The notes under the pieces: generated by a model
The model's database searches: none
What the model saw: only the letters and a program-made list of their open reading frames with translations
What the model was told of the DNA's origin: nothing
NCBI GenBank assembly: GCA_902702965.1
Contig: CACRXP010000032.1
Coordinates: 571,327 to 635,326 of the forward strand
Origin: Spirometra erinaceieuropaei
Lineage: Eukaryota > Platyhelminthes > Cestoda > Diphyllobothriidea > Diphyllobothriidae
Direction of reading: 5' to 3'
DNA length: 64,000 nt
In this document: positions 44,724 to 57,120 of the stretch, in pieces
How the letters are laid out: the number at the start of each line of letters is the position of its first letter
Numbering within the stretch: position 1 is the stretch's first letter
Position numbers and translations under genes: made by a program

Positions 44724-47700
44724 ATGGAGCCGGGGATGACTTTTGACGCTTCTGTTTACCACCAGTTCCCAAATTATCCTGCGATGGAGCAAGATTACAT
44801 GCGTTTTCTATCTAAGGGTAAACAAACAGATTCTGTTCATGGTAAGAAACAGGCTCCGGTAAGTCTTTAACTTGGGTTTTTACGTCTTTTCCATATAGGA
44901 AGGTAGCTCCTCTTTGGCCAATGAAATCCAGAAGGTCCGGGAAACTATTAAGTCTTCCTTGGAGACTGTAAGTTTTTGTACTGACTTCCCACTGTTTCAC
45001 TAGTTTGTTACTGTACCGTATTTCCAACAGAGCGCACGCATGCATGATAGCATTTAGTCACCCTGGGCTAGACATTTGCTAGCCCGTTTGACTTGCGAGC
45101 TGGTGTAGGGCCATTAATCTGACTAGCTGAGAGTGATCCATCCGTGCGAGGAAAGTAGCTTTTCTGCTACACCTTCTCGTTGATGCTCACACGAGTGCGT
45201 TTTCCACGTCACGCCTGGGGGTCCCTTTGCGCATACGCACGTATGCAGGGTGCACGCACGCACTTTTCCGGAATTTAGGCCCCCGTCTGGCGACTTATAA
45301 CGCCTAGGGCTACAACGCCCTCAGCTCGCCCAGGAAGGCGCATCACCCTACTGTCCCTGTGTGGACAGTGTCCTCTAAGATTGCTATTAAATCCAGTCAA
45401 TCGCAACGCTAGCCAGCGACCGGGCTAGTCCTGGGCGAGTAGAACGCTATCAGGGTGTCAGCTAACAGACTCATGCTAGTCTGTATTTTATTTGCCCTCG
45501 TTTCTAAGGTCTGATCTAGCGCAAATACTATTGATTTCTAGTGAAGGTGCATCATATGCGTCATATGATGCGGTGTCAGGCTTGCTTTCGCACACTGTCT
45601 TGATTCCCTTTATATACTTGGCTGATAGCTGCTGGGTAGCGATTCGAGCATGTTTGCTCAAATCTTCGCCTTTTCCAGCAGGATAGGTTTTTTTTTCACC
45701 TGGGCTCCTCAACGCAAGGCAAGTTCCCAACCATGTCTGCCAGGTTGGCTCGTGGTGGTATTTCGAAGATCCCAGGTAAATGTGGGCCATCCAAGCGTGT
45801 GGAATTACGATTCACAACGAAGAGCCCTCTATCTGGGGAAGTTAAAAAGTGCTTTCCTCTTTGTCTAGGACTTGCCTGCGCTATCGACTATACTACCCAT
45901 GTCACCATTAGTTAGGGGCTCATTCGTCAGGTCAACTAATTGGTCCTTGTTTTGCAGTAACGTTTTCTCAGTGCCTACCAGGGAGTTGAATTTTCCGACC
46001 ACAAACCGAACAGAATTTCTAGTTCGTCTCAAATTGAAATACGGTTGTTCAACGACTGGAGTTTGACCATACAAGTCGACACCAGGTCAGGATGCTGCCT
46101 TCGGTGCCTCCACATCCAGGAATGCAGCCGTTTTCCTCGAACAGCTAAACACTTCTTGCTGATATTTCTGGTTAGGACACCGTGTTGTCGAGACGAAATT
46201 TTTACAGAGTTGACACATTGTTACAGACGCGAGCTCGGAAGTAGCGATTTTCTGCGCACACTAGCCCAGAAATGTGGTTGCTGATCCGTGATCACAACGG
46301 CATGCCAGTGAGTTCTTGTGGGACGCCGAAGACGTGTGCACGACGAATCGCTTTTGCTCAATACCTGGTTAGTCTGAAGATTTCTGTTAGCCGCCGTCAT
46401 GGGCGGAGAATAGTTTACTCCCAAAATGTTGGCTATCTCACAGTCAGAATCTTCATATTAGGCAGACCACAAGTTTTCGTGCTTTTTGTAAATGTAATGT
46501 AATCAGACCGGATCTTAGGGCCAAGTTTCCAGCACTGTAGGTCTGTTTCCGACCGAGTTCAGTCTCAGTATATTGGATTGTTTCAGTCCCATCTGACACT
46601 ACAATGGGTCTGAGTGCCACTCTCACCACACCATTTGATCCTTTGGATACAGGGCTTCCTAACTGCCATGGGGCAATCACATTCTGTCCGACAGCTCTTT
46701 TGTTGACCGTGCAACACTGGTCGCGTCCGAGTCTCCTGCACAGGCCATCAGGATTCCCAATTGGCACTGCCACATCCGTTTGGTCCCTTTGATCGGCCGC
46801 CAGCGAAGTCCTGTCAACTTTGTTGCACCAGGCGCCATTTTTTCACTCTGGAACAGCCCATTATTAAAGCAGCACGTAAGACCCCCCATTCAACGCCCGC
46901 TGACCCAATAAAAAATCTACAAGCACGCCAGATCGTAGCCGGTAGTACACAGGCCTTTGACCGAAGCGTGGAACGTCTGTTTACTTGTCAACTGGATGCG
47001 GGTTCAAACGTCAGTTTTTCTCAGCCTGGACTGGAGGTGTGGGCGGTTGACAACGGCGGGTAAATCAGGAATTATCATTCCATTCTCCATCGGCTTTGAA
47101 AGGAATTTTGGAATCTGGCAAAAACACGCCTGCACCAGCGCGTTATTCAGGATTTACTTTTGTCCTTCAACACGCCCAGCATTATCATTTGGGAAAAAAA
47201 CTTTTTTTGTAAAATATCTCAAACAGTACTGTCCAGTAACTCTGTGTTCCTTATAATGCCTTGGCATTTTCTTATCCGCTAGGCTGCTCCTCCGGGGTCC
47301 GCTCCTCCCAACAACCGGCAGCTGGATCGCCTAGAGAAAGGTAAGTATACAAGCTTCCCACGGTTAAAACGCCTATGAAACATCTTGATTGATACCGATA
47401 ATCTTTTCGTCCAAATTTTGTCCCACTTCGTTCATCAAGATGTGTCGACTGAATTCGTCGACACACCCTTCGTAAAGGTGTTCCTCTTAACGACTCACTG
47501 TCTACCTTCCGCCTGTTATTGCTTAACAGTAAAACACTGCTGACTCTGATTTAATGTCGGCACATGCTCAAGTCCAGTTCGATGCCTCCGAGATGTCGGA
47601 TTTCCACGTATTTTGGTTATCTCATACAATCTTCCATCCAACACCGTTGACTTTGCATCCCAGGCTTTGTAGGCACCTTCAGTTTCTTCGTCCCTCATTC

Positions 47701-47992
47701 TCTTCCTATTTGCAAGATTTTTAAGTTTCTGACCGTCAACCCCTTTGATTATTGTCGCGTGCGTTGTGTGCACAGAAACGCCGAGCTGTCTCATCCGTTT
47801 TCGTTTCCTTGCTCATTTCCGAATTTTCTCGGTCCTGACACGACAAAAGTACCGATGCCTGTTAGTGGCCTGACTCGAACTTACTTGACGCTGCTGTAAA
47901 CCACGTTTCCATATCTTGTAGTGCCTTTAGTTTATTCTGTTGTTATCCGTATTCGTATTAGTGAATTAAAAGCAATATAAACTCTGGAAGTA

Positions 47993-48033
<41 letters not shown>

Positions 48034-51000
48034 CTACGGAACCCGATGATATATTTTTTTCGGTGATTTCTTCACTTAGAACGACGGGGAAATCATTAAA
48101 CAATTACATGGGTTCACTTTAAGATGTCCTGGTGCATGAGCGCCGTCAACACTCCCAGTAACACGCACAAACTCATTTATCACATCGCACTTTTATCTGT
48201 TAGCGTCGTTTTTTGTGGGGAAGTTAATTCAGCATACTTAATTTGCTACTTTCGTCCAACTTCACATTAAGTGTCCGAGTGCCCTTGTTGAGCCCTCGCT
48301 GTTAACGTTTCTGACCTAATAGACAAGTTTTATCCGGAAACAACCTGGTTAGGCGCCAGCCGAGTTGTTGCTACCTGACGCCGTCTAGATGGGCTGGTCT
48401 TCACAGAAGATCCTCTACTTTCTCTTTAGTGGTGAACAGTCTAGTCTCCCGTGTCCAGGAACTTGAGGCAACAATCGAGCGCCTGAAGTCTTTGCACCTC
48501 CCTAGTTCCGCCCCGACCCAGGCTGCCGCGGAAGCCACAAAACCCGCTGCACCGGCCAAGGCGGCTGATGATGAAGATGACGACGATGTGGACTTCTTTG
48601 CCTCCGATGAAGACGTAGGTTCTCCAATTAGCACTGTAGCTACTTCATCCCATCCAGCTTTGGGCCTTTTCGTATGCTTCACTTATTCATACCTTGAACT
48701 TGCTAGGCTAATCCGCAACGAAGAAGGCCCTACTCTCTAGACCTTGTGCTCCGCCGAAAATTTCCACCCTTACTACTAGTGTCCCCGCTCACCGGTTGTT
48801 TACTCGATCCGTTTTTGATCCCCTGTGGCCTCGCCAGGCTCTCGGCGCAATCGGCGTTCTTATATTCTGACAGATTACTGTTTTTAACCAGACCTTGAAG
48901 TCGCTCGATTGAATCGTAGAAAAAACTCTTGGTTTGCAGCTGATGCACACGATGGCAAGTGCTGACATATTCGTGATTGCCACAAGCAAGAACCTGCAAC
49001 TTGTGCTCGTTGCTGTTAGGAGCGGTTGCATGAACCATGATTCACACTGCCGTGGGTCGGCTGGTTTCACTCTCGATGCACAATATTTGTTAGACCGTAG
49101 TGCCAAGACGATGGGTGTATCCTGAGCGCTGCCATCATTGGGCCAAGTCCTGATGAGTCGAGGAAGAGTGAAGACACCGATGGAAGGATTTATTCCGAGT
49201 TATCGTCACGGGCAATAGTTGACACTGATGAAAGCAGGGCGTGTGCTGATGATGGTAGGTGTCGGGCCATTCCAGTCTCCCTTGCCTTTGTCGGCAATAC
49301 CATACTGCCTTTATCATGCGCCGCCGTGCGGCTGCTGGTTGGGCTGGAGAGAGAGCGTGTAAGGCACAACGGAACAAGTGAGTTCCGTAATAACGAGTGG
49401 TGAGCGCCCCCTACCACTTACAGGTGCATCGAAACTGGGCCGATGCTAAGTGGAAGTGGTCTGTGTTGCATTACCCAAGACCTAGTGTGTTCGACTGGGC
49501 GCACGAACAAGTGTGATTGTTTGGGTGCGCATATCCGTGCTGAAGTCAGTTGAGGTATTTCAGCTCAGCGGGTTGAGGACCAATTGAATTGGTTTCTGCA
49601 GTGGGGTTGTTCGTGATGGTAATTGACTCTGAGTCGTTCAGACTTTGAAATGGAGATGGGCGGTGTGATGACACGATGGGCTGCAGAGCTGCCCTTGGAT
49701 GAGGCGTCTGATTTTACTCCAGGGGCAGTTGTATGTAGACCCGGACACCTCTGTTTGTTTAGAGTTCATCCAGGAAGCACGCCCCTCACAAACCACCTTG
49801 ACCGAAGAGTCATTGCTCCATGTATTCCCACTTTGGACTCATGACTGTGCAGATATTTCTGATTGACGCGTCCACGGTGGCTGAAACAACTGGTTAAATT
49901 GCAAACCGATCGACTCACAAATAGTCACCTTCAATCGTCCTCGGTGAACCGCAGACCTCTGGTTCACAGGTGTACTCAAAGTCCACTGTCAGCAAGTTCA
50001 ATCTTGTAACCTCGAGGCCGTCACCAGTCAGCACTTGGTTTGTATGCAATGGCATTCAGACACTTTTATCTTGAAGTAGGCCCAGTGAATGGCTTAATCA
50101 CCAGAGAGGGTGTGTTTCACTAGTTTGTCCAAATCAGCCGTTCACCGATTTGTTTGAGGCTCCACCAGGGAACTAAGTTTGGAGATAAGCGATCAAACAG
50201 TCCACAGAACACTCACAGAACGCACAGATTTCTGTTTGGTACGCGTTAACTTGGCTTGTCTCACACTTAATTTAAGCCTTTTATGGTTTGTAACCGACGT
50301 TTATTTTAATCCCTATCCTGACCTTTCGGCACGAAGTCCGACGCGTTAGCAGAAACTGTCTTCAGACTCACCAACTGCCATTCGCCATGACTTTAAAGTG
50401 GTTTTCTCGCATAAAACCCATAACGATCTGCTTGTTTGGAAGATGTATTCTACTCTGCTTGTGTCCATGAATCTGCATGCAAGCACGTCAGCGCCTAGAT
50501 GTTGGCGTTGTTCAGACGCCATATGCACGAATCACCGCCGAGTGAATCTGCTAGCATGCTTTGAAGCACCCTGTCAGTACTATAGTCTGAAGGCGGCAGT
50601 GGAGCTACGCAGCCCACACCAGAAATTATGTCGAAGTCGTTCTCTCACGGAGTCAAAATGCTGGAAAATCGAAAAACCGCGACAGGTGGTGGTCAATTAT
50701 AGCGGTGACGGCGTTGAAAGGGTTGGTGCCTTATCAGAAAGCAATTTAAGAAGTGACTATGAAGTGTGATGGTATCGCCAAGTTTTCCTATGATGAGATT
50801 GTCCGTACACAGCGTGGCTGCAGTCTACATATAAGACTCCCACGTCGCAACGTTTGCGTAGTCGAAAATTTATGCCACGGGGGACGCTGTCTCGTGGGAA
50901 GTTTACACGAGAACCTAGTCTTGCATCGAGAGAAGAGCCCACTGAACTACTAAGAATGAGATCGGAAAGCCTTTCCGAACGCTGCAGCCTGTGATCAAGG

Positions 51001-53064
51001 AAGTCGCTCAAATACTGTGATCGGACATATTTCATGAGGTTCGTAAAGACATGCAGGTGGTTCTTGGACCTTCGGTATTCGGTCTGCGTCGTTGGCGAAG
51101 GGAATGGGTCGAACTGTCCAGATCTGCTGCCGCGGATCGTCACGCGTGGAGAGGTACAGTTCGTGGCATCATGGAGGTCGGCTAGATCAGGCATGATCGC
51201 AGCCGTATCAAGTACAAGTACAAGTAAGTCGCTCAAATCGAGTGTCGCGCTCTTGACCGATTGAAGACGAGCCTGTCCTTTGGGCCTCCACGGAGTGACG
51301 AATAGTTGAATGGCATTCAGTGTAGGTTAGACGCGAAATGGACAGACATGATTTTGTCGCCTAAACTGTCTTGGACAAGCGGTGGTACTTCTTGCAGGAT
51401 TCGGAAAGTTGACGTTTTTCGGGCCAACTACGAGATCCCGCTGGACCAATGGGAACATAGAACTGTAGCGAGAACGAGTCGCCATTAAACAAGCTCTTGC
51501 CTCGCTGTCTTTCGGCTTCGGGCTGGGCGACCCACTTGTGCCTAATCATAGGCAGTTACGAAGGTCCATTCATCGCGAATCTTCGTAATTATGTATTGAG
51601 CCTACAATTTTTGGCCAGTTGAATCAGTAATGATGACAGATGTCACAAATGACTACCTCAGGGCTTTGAATGGCCATTGTTAGCTTCTATCTCTTCCCCC
51701 CCTTTTGTGTCTTAGGACGAGGAACACGAACGACTGAAACAAGAACGTGTGGCCGCCTACAATGCCAGGAAGGCCAACAAGGTGAAGGAGGTCGCCAAGT
51801 CTGCCATTGTCCTTGACGTCAAGCCATGGGACGACACGACCAACATGCAGGAGCTTGAGACCCTCGTGCGTGGCATCAAATGCGACGGTCTGCTTTGGGG
51901 TGCCTCCAAACTCGTCCCTGTTGTCGCCTCTATCAAAAAACTCCAGATCGCCTGCGTAGTCGAGGACGACAAGGTGAGTCTGCGTCTCCCCGTCCTCCCC
52001 ACTCGCCGTAGACTGGGTTTTCAATCCTAAAATCTTGAATTTTCCAAACCACATTATCCCCTCCCCCGTTATACCTCTTGTCGTTTGTGACAGCGATTTT
52101 TTTTTGCCACTCGGTAATGGTCATCGCTCATATATCCTATTTGTAGGCAACAGAGCGTGAGCCCGAAAGTTTGAACAGACACAAAAGTGCTCATTACGAC
52201 CCACTGAACCCGTGGTTCGGACCTCGGGTGCTCAAACAGTAGTTGATAACAGTAACTGCTCCAGAAAGGGCTATTTCAGCCTTTGTCAGTAGCATTTCTT
52301 TTTCTTTGAGAGCCAGTGGTTGCGCTTCTTTTTGGCCCAGAATGTTGGGCTCTTCTCAGAACTCTGTTTTTCTATTAGCAAACCTACACAAATCTGTTAA
52401 TCCTGATTTAATTTATTTTCCAATGCGATGAAGTCCACTGCCTATTAGCAGCGATTTTTACTCTCTGATTTTTTGACGAAGAATATCCGAATACTTCGTT
52501 GATCTTATTAAACCACTGACGGTTGGAAAATATCAGGCGCTTCGCGTTTGCACTCCATGCTATACTGTCTTCCAAGTGATTTCTATTGCTTATTCTTCCT
52601 CGCACCTTACATGAAAATTTCCAAGGATCCTGGAAGATATTTAAAATATCCATTACTTGCTGAATTATCTCCTTGCGTTTCTGCTTGTTTTGTTAAAATT
52701 CCACGTTGCATATTCCTGCTTAAAATGTCAGAATAACGGATGCTACATAATTCTTAAGCTTCGTAGAAACCCCACAAACAGTTTTAGTCTGTTTGGAATA
52801 TCTACTTGGATGAAAATTCCCGGAGAGTTGATTGTACCTTGCGAACTGTTGCTGACTTGATTGGGTAGCAATAATGTGCGGCGCCGGCAGTTTATTGCTC
52901 CTGTCTCTGGCAACGTTTATTTTGAATGTTATTCAAGCTTCATCCTCCTCAGACTTGACTGTTCTCCTTTCCTCCAGGTGAGCTTGGACTTCCTGGAAGA
53001 AACCATTACTGGCTTCACTGATCACGTCCAGTCCGTCGACATTGCCTCCTTCAACAAGCTCTGA
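44724..53064 (+). CDS. EEF1D: Elongation factor 1B delta/beta subunit (guanine-nucleotide exchange factor)
   Basis: Exons: 44724-44817, 44903-44967, 47283-47340, 48430-48614, 51716-51973, 52978-53064 (TGA). They total 747 nt, 248 residues, with all phases consistent. N-terminus [12 protein letters not shown]; residues about 32-53 [18 protein letters not shown]; leucine-zipper-like coiled coil about 64-97 (LDRLEKVV...[15 protein letters not shown]), which points to delta rather than beta; acidic linker with DFFASDED, the usual CK2-type site; C-terminal exchange domain from about 155 ([57 protein letters not shown]). It recycles eEF1A-GDP to eEF1A-GTP in translation. The acceptor at 44902 is chosen by phase; using AG at 44898 after the 44817 donor would give an immediate stop. 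Introns carry SINE and other repeats. Confidence 0.92.
44968..47282 (+). other. eEF1B delta intron 2; no gene seen
   Basis: GTAAGT donor, CTAG acceptor at 47281-47282. No recognisable exon, RT or repeat family inside, apart from unassigned short frames on both strands. Confidence 0.5.
47995..48030. repeat. (AT)n microsatellite
   Basis: About 17 TA units within eEF1B delta intron 3. Confidence 0.9.
48615..51715 (+). other. eEF1B delta intron 4
   Basis: Donor GTAGGT, acceptor CTTAG at 51715. Apart from the SINE at 49.15-49.44 kb I recognise nothing. Minus-strand frames at 50757-51236 and plus-strand at 50398-50769 have no motif I can assign. Confidence 0.5.
49150..49440 (+). mobile_element. 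tRNA-SINE family copy spanning a unit junction
   Basis: Reads, in SINE orientation, the distal part (GTCGGCAATACCAT, CATGCGCCGCC, GCGGCTGCTGGTTGGGCT), then GTAAGGCACAACGGAAC, then the proximal part of a next unit (GGTGAGCGCCCCCTACCA). The tRNA-like head itself is not included. So the end of one unit is joined directly to the start of another. Confidence 0.62.
51974..52977 (+). other. eEF1B delta intron 5; no gene seen
   Basis: GTGAGT donor, CTCCAG acceptor with pyrimidine tract. Nothing else recognisable. Confidence 0.55.
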
Positions 53065-53980
53065 GTGTGAAATCCACCCTGAGACTTTGGACCTCAACTC
53101 TACAACTGTGCAGTCCTTCCCGGTTGCTATCACTGTTATTTATTAGGCAAAATGATTCATGGTCTGCCTGTTCTTGGTTACTCCTCACTTTATCACCTTT
53201 AAGATGGTCGCCCCAGAAACCGCGTTCAGTGTCTCCGGAGGGGGGGGGGAGAGGCAAGGCGAGTGGTCAGACAGTGATGCCGGCCATTTTGTGCCATTTA
53301 GCGTGGCCGATTTTGAGTGGCAGTCGTTCTTATTTTCTGCCGATGGCATTTTCTTTGAAGAATGTCCCGATGATACTGTACCGCTTGGCCTATGCCTACC
53401 CCTCGCTCGTTTAATGCTCTGCGGCTTCTCATTACTGCACTACAATGGACGACCATGTGGCGGTGAGCATACGGAGTCCGGACCTACGTACCAGTTTGTC
53501 GGACCCTACCCCGCTTACTCGACCTAAATATGCCACGGTGGATGCCAATTCTAGAAGAGCAAAATCAGAACCCCATACAGGGGGCGCGTTTCAAGCTAAG
53601 CATGATATAGAGAGAAGACGAAGAAGGGGTTGGTCGTCCCTCATGTCTCCGCATATCTGGCTGGGCAGCTAAGCCCGCGCAGGAGTCTAATAAGCATAGG
53701 CAGTACTGTCAGTCCGTCGGATCTCGAACAGCTCTTACCCTTATCGGCTGTTCGCAACGTCGAATTTATGGTCCGCCTCTGGGGTGTTGATTGTGGGTCG
53801 CCACTCTACACTCCCGTGTTGTGATTCTCGCCCCTGAGCCGTATAGTCGTAGTTCGGAAGCAGACGCAACTTCAGGCATTGAATCCCTGCTGGCATCCGT
53901 TCGATTGGCGACCAACGCCGCATTCGGCAGCGGTGCGCTCTGTCGCCCCGGGCGTTTTGCATGCATGGTCGAGTTTGGGG
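53065..53980. other. 3' flank of eEF1B delta; no gene seen
   Basis: No AATAAA within the first 250 bases; TTATTTATTAG near 53145 is the nearest AT-rich element. A run of G at 53240-53249. The rest is unassigned. Confidence 0.45.
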
Positions 53981-54270
53981 TGACGCCCCTTCCCGGTGGT
54001 CTAGTCGGGGAAGGTATTTAATCGGCCGATTTTGTTGTTATGGCACTCGAGCCAGAGAGGAATTTAAGGGTAAGTGGCCCATGAGCGGGGTCAACCGTAG
54101 TAAGTGCGTAGTCCCCCCCCATCTCATCCTTGTCTCCTGCTTATCAGTCCGTCATGCCATAACAGTCGCCCTCCCCTGAGACAGACTCCGATTATGGGTC
54201 CGAGTGGGTATCCGAAACGTTAGGCGAATAAAATTATCTTTCCGACGACTGCATCTCCCCGCAACCAGGC
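53981..54270 (+). mobile_element. Solo PLE pseudo-LTR with decayed hammerhead
   Basis: CGATTATGGGTCCGAGTGGGTATCCGAAACGTTAGGCGAATAAAAT-like end (54188-54233): the flank matches other pseudo-LTRs and GAAACGTT is present, but CTGATGA has become CTCCGATTA-like, so the ribozyme core is broken. Confidence 0.55.
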
Positions 54271-54570
54271 TTTCTCCAATGCTTAGTTCGATGTCTGGCT
54301 ACCCCGTCTAGACTCACCTTCGCCTACTGGTTAACATGTCTCAGCTGAAAACTACGGGAGACCCATACATTCGTTTTTAATGTGAACTCTGGGCCACGTG
54401 GACATCCAGTTGGCTTGTTGTTTCCCGTATAAAGCGGCCCAAAACTTTCCATGCACAGTCCGGGAGTTGAAATGAATATTTGAGCTGAATCCATCAGCCC
54501 CTGCGGGTTTCAGTTGACATTTCATGAGTTAGCCCACCTACTGTATGTCAGCTACTGCGCCAACCTCCGG

Positions 54571-54710
54571 TCGTCTGAGCATTGTCTTGCTTTCAGAGCA
54601 AAGTGACTGAGGGAGAGAGTGCGGCGGACGCTACGCAAGTCCGCTCCACTGGTTGATGTGCAAGTCACTGGTGCCGCACTCACTCCGTCGGTCGCAACGG
54701 TCGAAAAAAA
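54571..54710 (+). repeat. R1 repeat copy
   Basis: CGTCTGAGCATTGTCTTGCT, then GAGAGAGTGCGGCGGACGCT and ACGCAAGTCCGCTCCACTGG. The first segment recurs at 55867-55903. Confidence 0.55.
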
Positions 54711-55080
54711 TAGCAAAAGCAACTTAGCTACTTTGTTCTTGCCAACCTTTTTGCTCCCTTCATGGTTTATAACTTTCGTTGAACTGCGTTATAGCTGACT
54801 GGTAAACTACTGCAGGAACAATCCGTCCAGCTGAACCTATCCTTGCGAGTATCGATTCTGCCGGAGTGCACGGCCTTCATGATGAGTATTTCGGAGTGGC
54901 TAGGGGACTGGGCGTCGGACTTCTCCATTCCCATGGCGTCTCAGTCACTTGAAGGCGTGTGTGTAGCACGCGTAGACGTCTTGTTTGGTTGCAGTAGGTG
55001 GGCTAACTCATGAAACCTCGACCGAAATTTCAATAGAAGTCTTCATTTCGAAAAGACCAGGCATCATGCAGCATAATTAT
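54711..55080. other. No supported gene
   Basis: Unremarkable sequence between the R1 copy and the R3 copy. Confidence 0.45.
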
Positions 55081-55089
55081 ACAATAACT

Positions 55090-55760
55090 CAGTTACCCCG
55101 GCATGTTCGCTTTCAAACAAACTTCTTTCCGGCTGCATACAAAAAGCATACTCTGTGAAAAGTGACTGCGTAAGTAGTATGCACTTCTGTCAATGCTCTT
55201 CGCTGCCGTTGGAAATGAAATTATATTTAATGGAAAAAATACTTAAAATATTCATTTTTTTACTCATTCGGTGGAATTTTTTGCGTCTTTTCCCAATTTT
55301 ATACCCGAAGAAAGTGTATTTTTCGATTTTGAAAAACTCTTCTAATTCCTGAATAATTTTGAACCCGGCCTGTCATTACACTTGCCTTCAGGGTTCCCAG
55401 ACTACAAGCCGTATATTTTCTCCGTACGAACAACCAAACATTGCTTTGCGGTATTAAGGGGAGACCATATGGGGTTGATAAAATTTAGCAGTGGATTTGG
55501 GCAATAGTGTTAACTTTACAAGCCACATTCGTAAATGCAGATGCATGACGTTTTAAGAATGACCATTTCAGGGTATTAAACATTAAAATTTGTAAAACCG
55601 AATGTTACCCCTTCTTCGGGTATAAAATTGTAAGAATACGTCATTTCCTACTGAATGAGCAAAAGATTGAATATTTTTATGTCTGTTTTCCAGGAAATAT
55701 TTTTGGATTTTTAAGGGCGCCAAAAATCAATGAGAAAAATTCATGCTACGTAAGTGGCCA
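55090..55760. repeat. AT-rich interspersed repeat R3
   Basis: Second long copy, co-linear with 24445-25040 over roughly 600 bp and strongly diverged in single bases. Confidence 0.65.
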
Positions 55761-55866
55761 CTTTTTGCCGGATGTGGTTTTTTCATGCAGCCGATGAGGC
55801 GTTCGTTCGGAAGCCGGCATCCTGAGGTAATTGAATTAGTACAGGTTTATTATTTATTTTTATCGG

Positions 55867-55965
55867 GTCGTCTGAGCATTGTCTTGCTTTCAGAGCAAAG
55901 TGGCTGAGGGAAGGGAGAAATAGAATATGGCAGGTGCTATGCAAGTCCGCTCTACTATAAACTGC
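55867..55965 (+). repeat. R1 repeat copy
   Basis: Shares GTCGTCTGAGCATTGTCTTG and the GCTATGCAAGTCCGCTCTAC block with 54571-54660. Confidence 0.55.
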
Positions 55966-56129
55966 AGACGCCGCAGAATACGAGAGATACCGAATGGAGG
56001 TTGCAGAAGTAGTGGGGAACATCCCCCCAAAATAATTAATATACGCAAGTGTGCAATCGCTTGATTAGTCACCTTCACGACGGCCTTTGTAGCGCGTACA
56101 CTCAAAAAATGCTCACTTCAGTAGTTTGC

Positions 56130-56210
56130 CTACTTCCTGTCAACCTCCGACTATCGCAGCTGCGTTAGGCAGTGGCACAAGATCGGCGAAACGCGTGTCT
56201 GGGCTTTTAG
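56130..56210 (+). ncRNA. Hammerhead-like motif, family 2 (3' half canonical)
   Basis: ATCGGCGAAACGCGTGTC at 56182-56199: helix II 3' strand TCGGC, GAAAC core, helix III AC/GU with GCGU loop, GUC cleavage triplet. The 5' half (CTGANGA-GCCGA) is worn in this copy. Confidence 0.4.
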
Positions 56211-57039
56211 TTTCTGCCTGTGCTGTCAGTACGGCAAATAATTGCACATTTCTATACCACTGGCTGCCTGTTGGCGGTTTGTGGATATTACGCGGTTATT
56301 GCGCAGCAGCTGATGGATTTCAGCTCAAGTATTCATATTAAACTTTGGATCGTGCCTAAAAAGGTCTGTTTCGAAAGAGTTACTCCAAGTTCGCGCATTA
56401 ATTTCCTCGGAAATTAAAGAAGGCAAATAAGAAACTTCAGTTGCAACGCTCTGTCGCCAGCGCGAAAATTGTTCGGTTTCCTCGTATCTCTGTTTCCTAT
56501 CGTTACGACTTCATCAGCATTGCTAGTGGCTGACAGAGATGAGGGGGACTGATATTGTCTCACTTGGTAATGGACTCAATCAGCTGGCGACTAATGTCTC
56601 ATCAAACTTGTAGGTGTGGGCGATCCTGACAAAGTGATTTTGACTCGAAGTTCGTGCCATTCCTCCTAGCTATTGCAGCCTGTTCACTCATCTGCGTTTG
56701 GAGAAATATTTCAGATTCTCTGATTCAATGAATCTAGAATACCAGAAGAATCAAATTTACGCTCGAGCGGTTCACTCACTCACTCACCCACCACCACCAT
56801 CACCACCTAATTCTCAAATTCACTACTGTTGTGCAACTTAGTTAGAAATGAAAATGGACTCACAATTCACAGTAACTTATGGGTTTCAGCTCAAATATTC
56901 ATATCAAATTTCGGACCGTGCCTGAAAGGGTCTGTTCCGAATAATTTCCTCCTAGTTCGCGCATTAATTTCCTCGAAAATTAAGCAAGGCAAAGCAAACC
57001 TGGAATTCATATATCAGAAGACACACGGGGAAGGCTGGA

Positions 57040-57120
57040 GGGACACACTGATGAGTCGAACCCCTCGCAGCTGCGTCAGGCAGCGGCATAAATTCGGTGA
57101 AACACGTGTGCCCGGGCTTT
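57040..57120 (+). ncRNA. Hammerhead-like motif, family 2 (core intact)
   Basis: CTGATGA at 57048-57054, CGAA pairing with TTCG across a GCAGCTGCG...GCAGCGGC insert, GAAAC at 57099-57103, then the palindrome ACACGTGT followed by G. Core present, but the base after U16.1 is G, which hammerheads do not cleave well. Confidence 0.45.

Noticed and set aside
50757..51236. 159-codon minus-strand frame inside eEF1B delta intron 4
   Set aside because: No motif I can assign to a host or mobile family; kept only as unassigned intron sequence.
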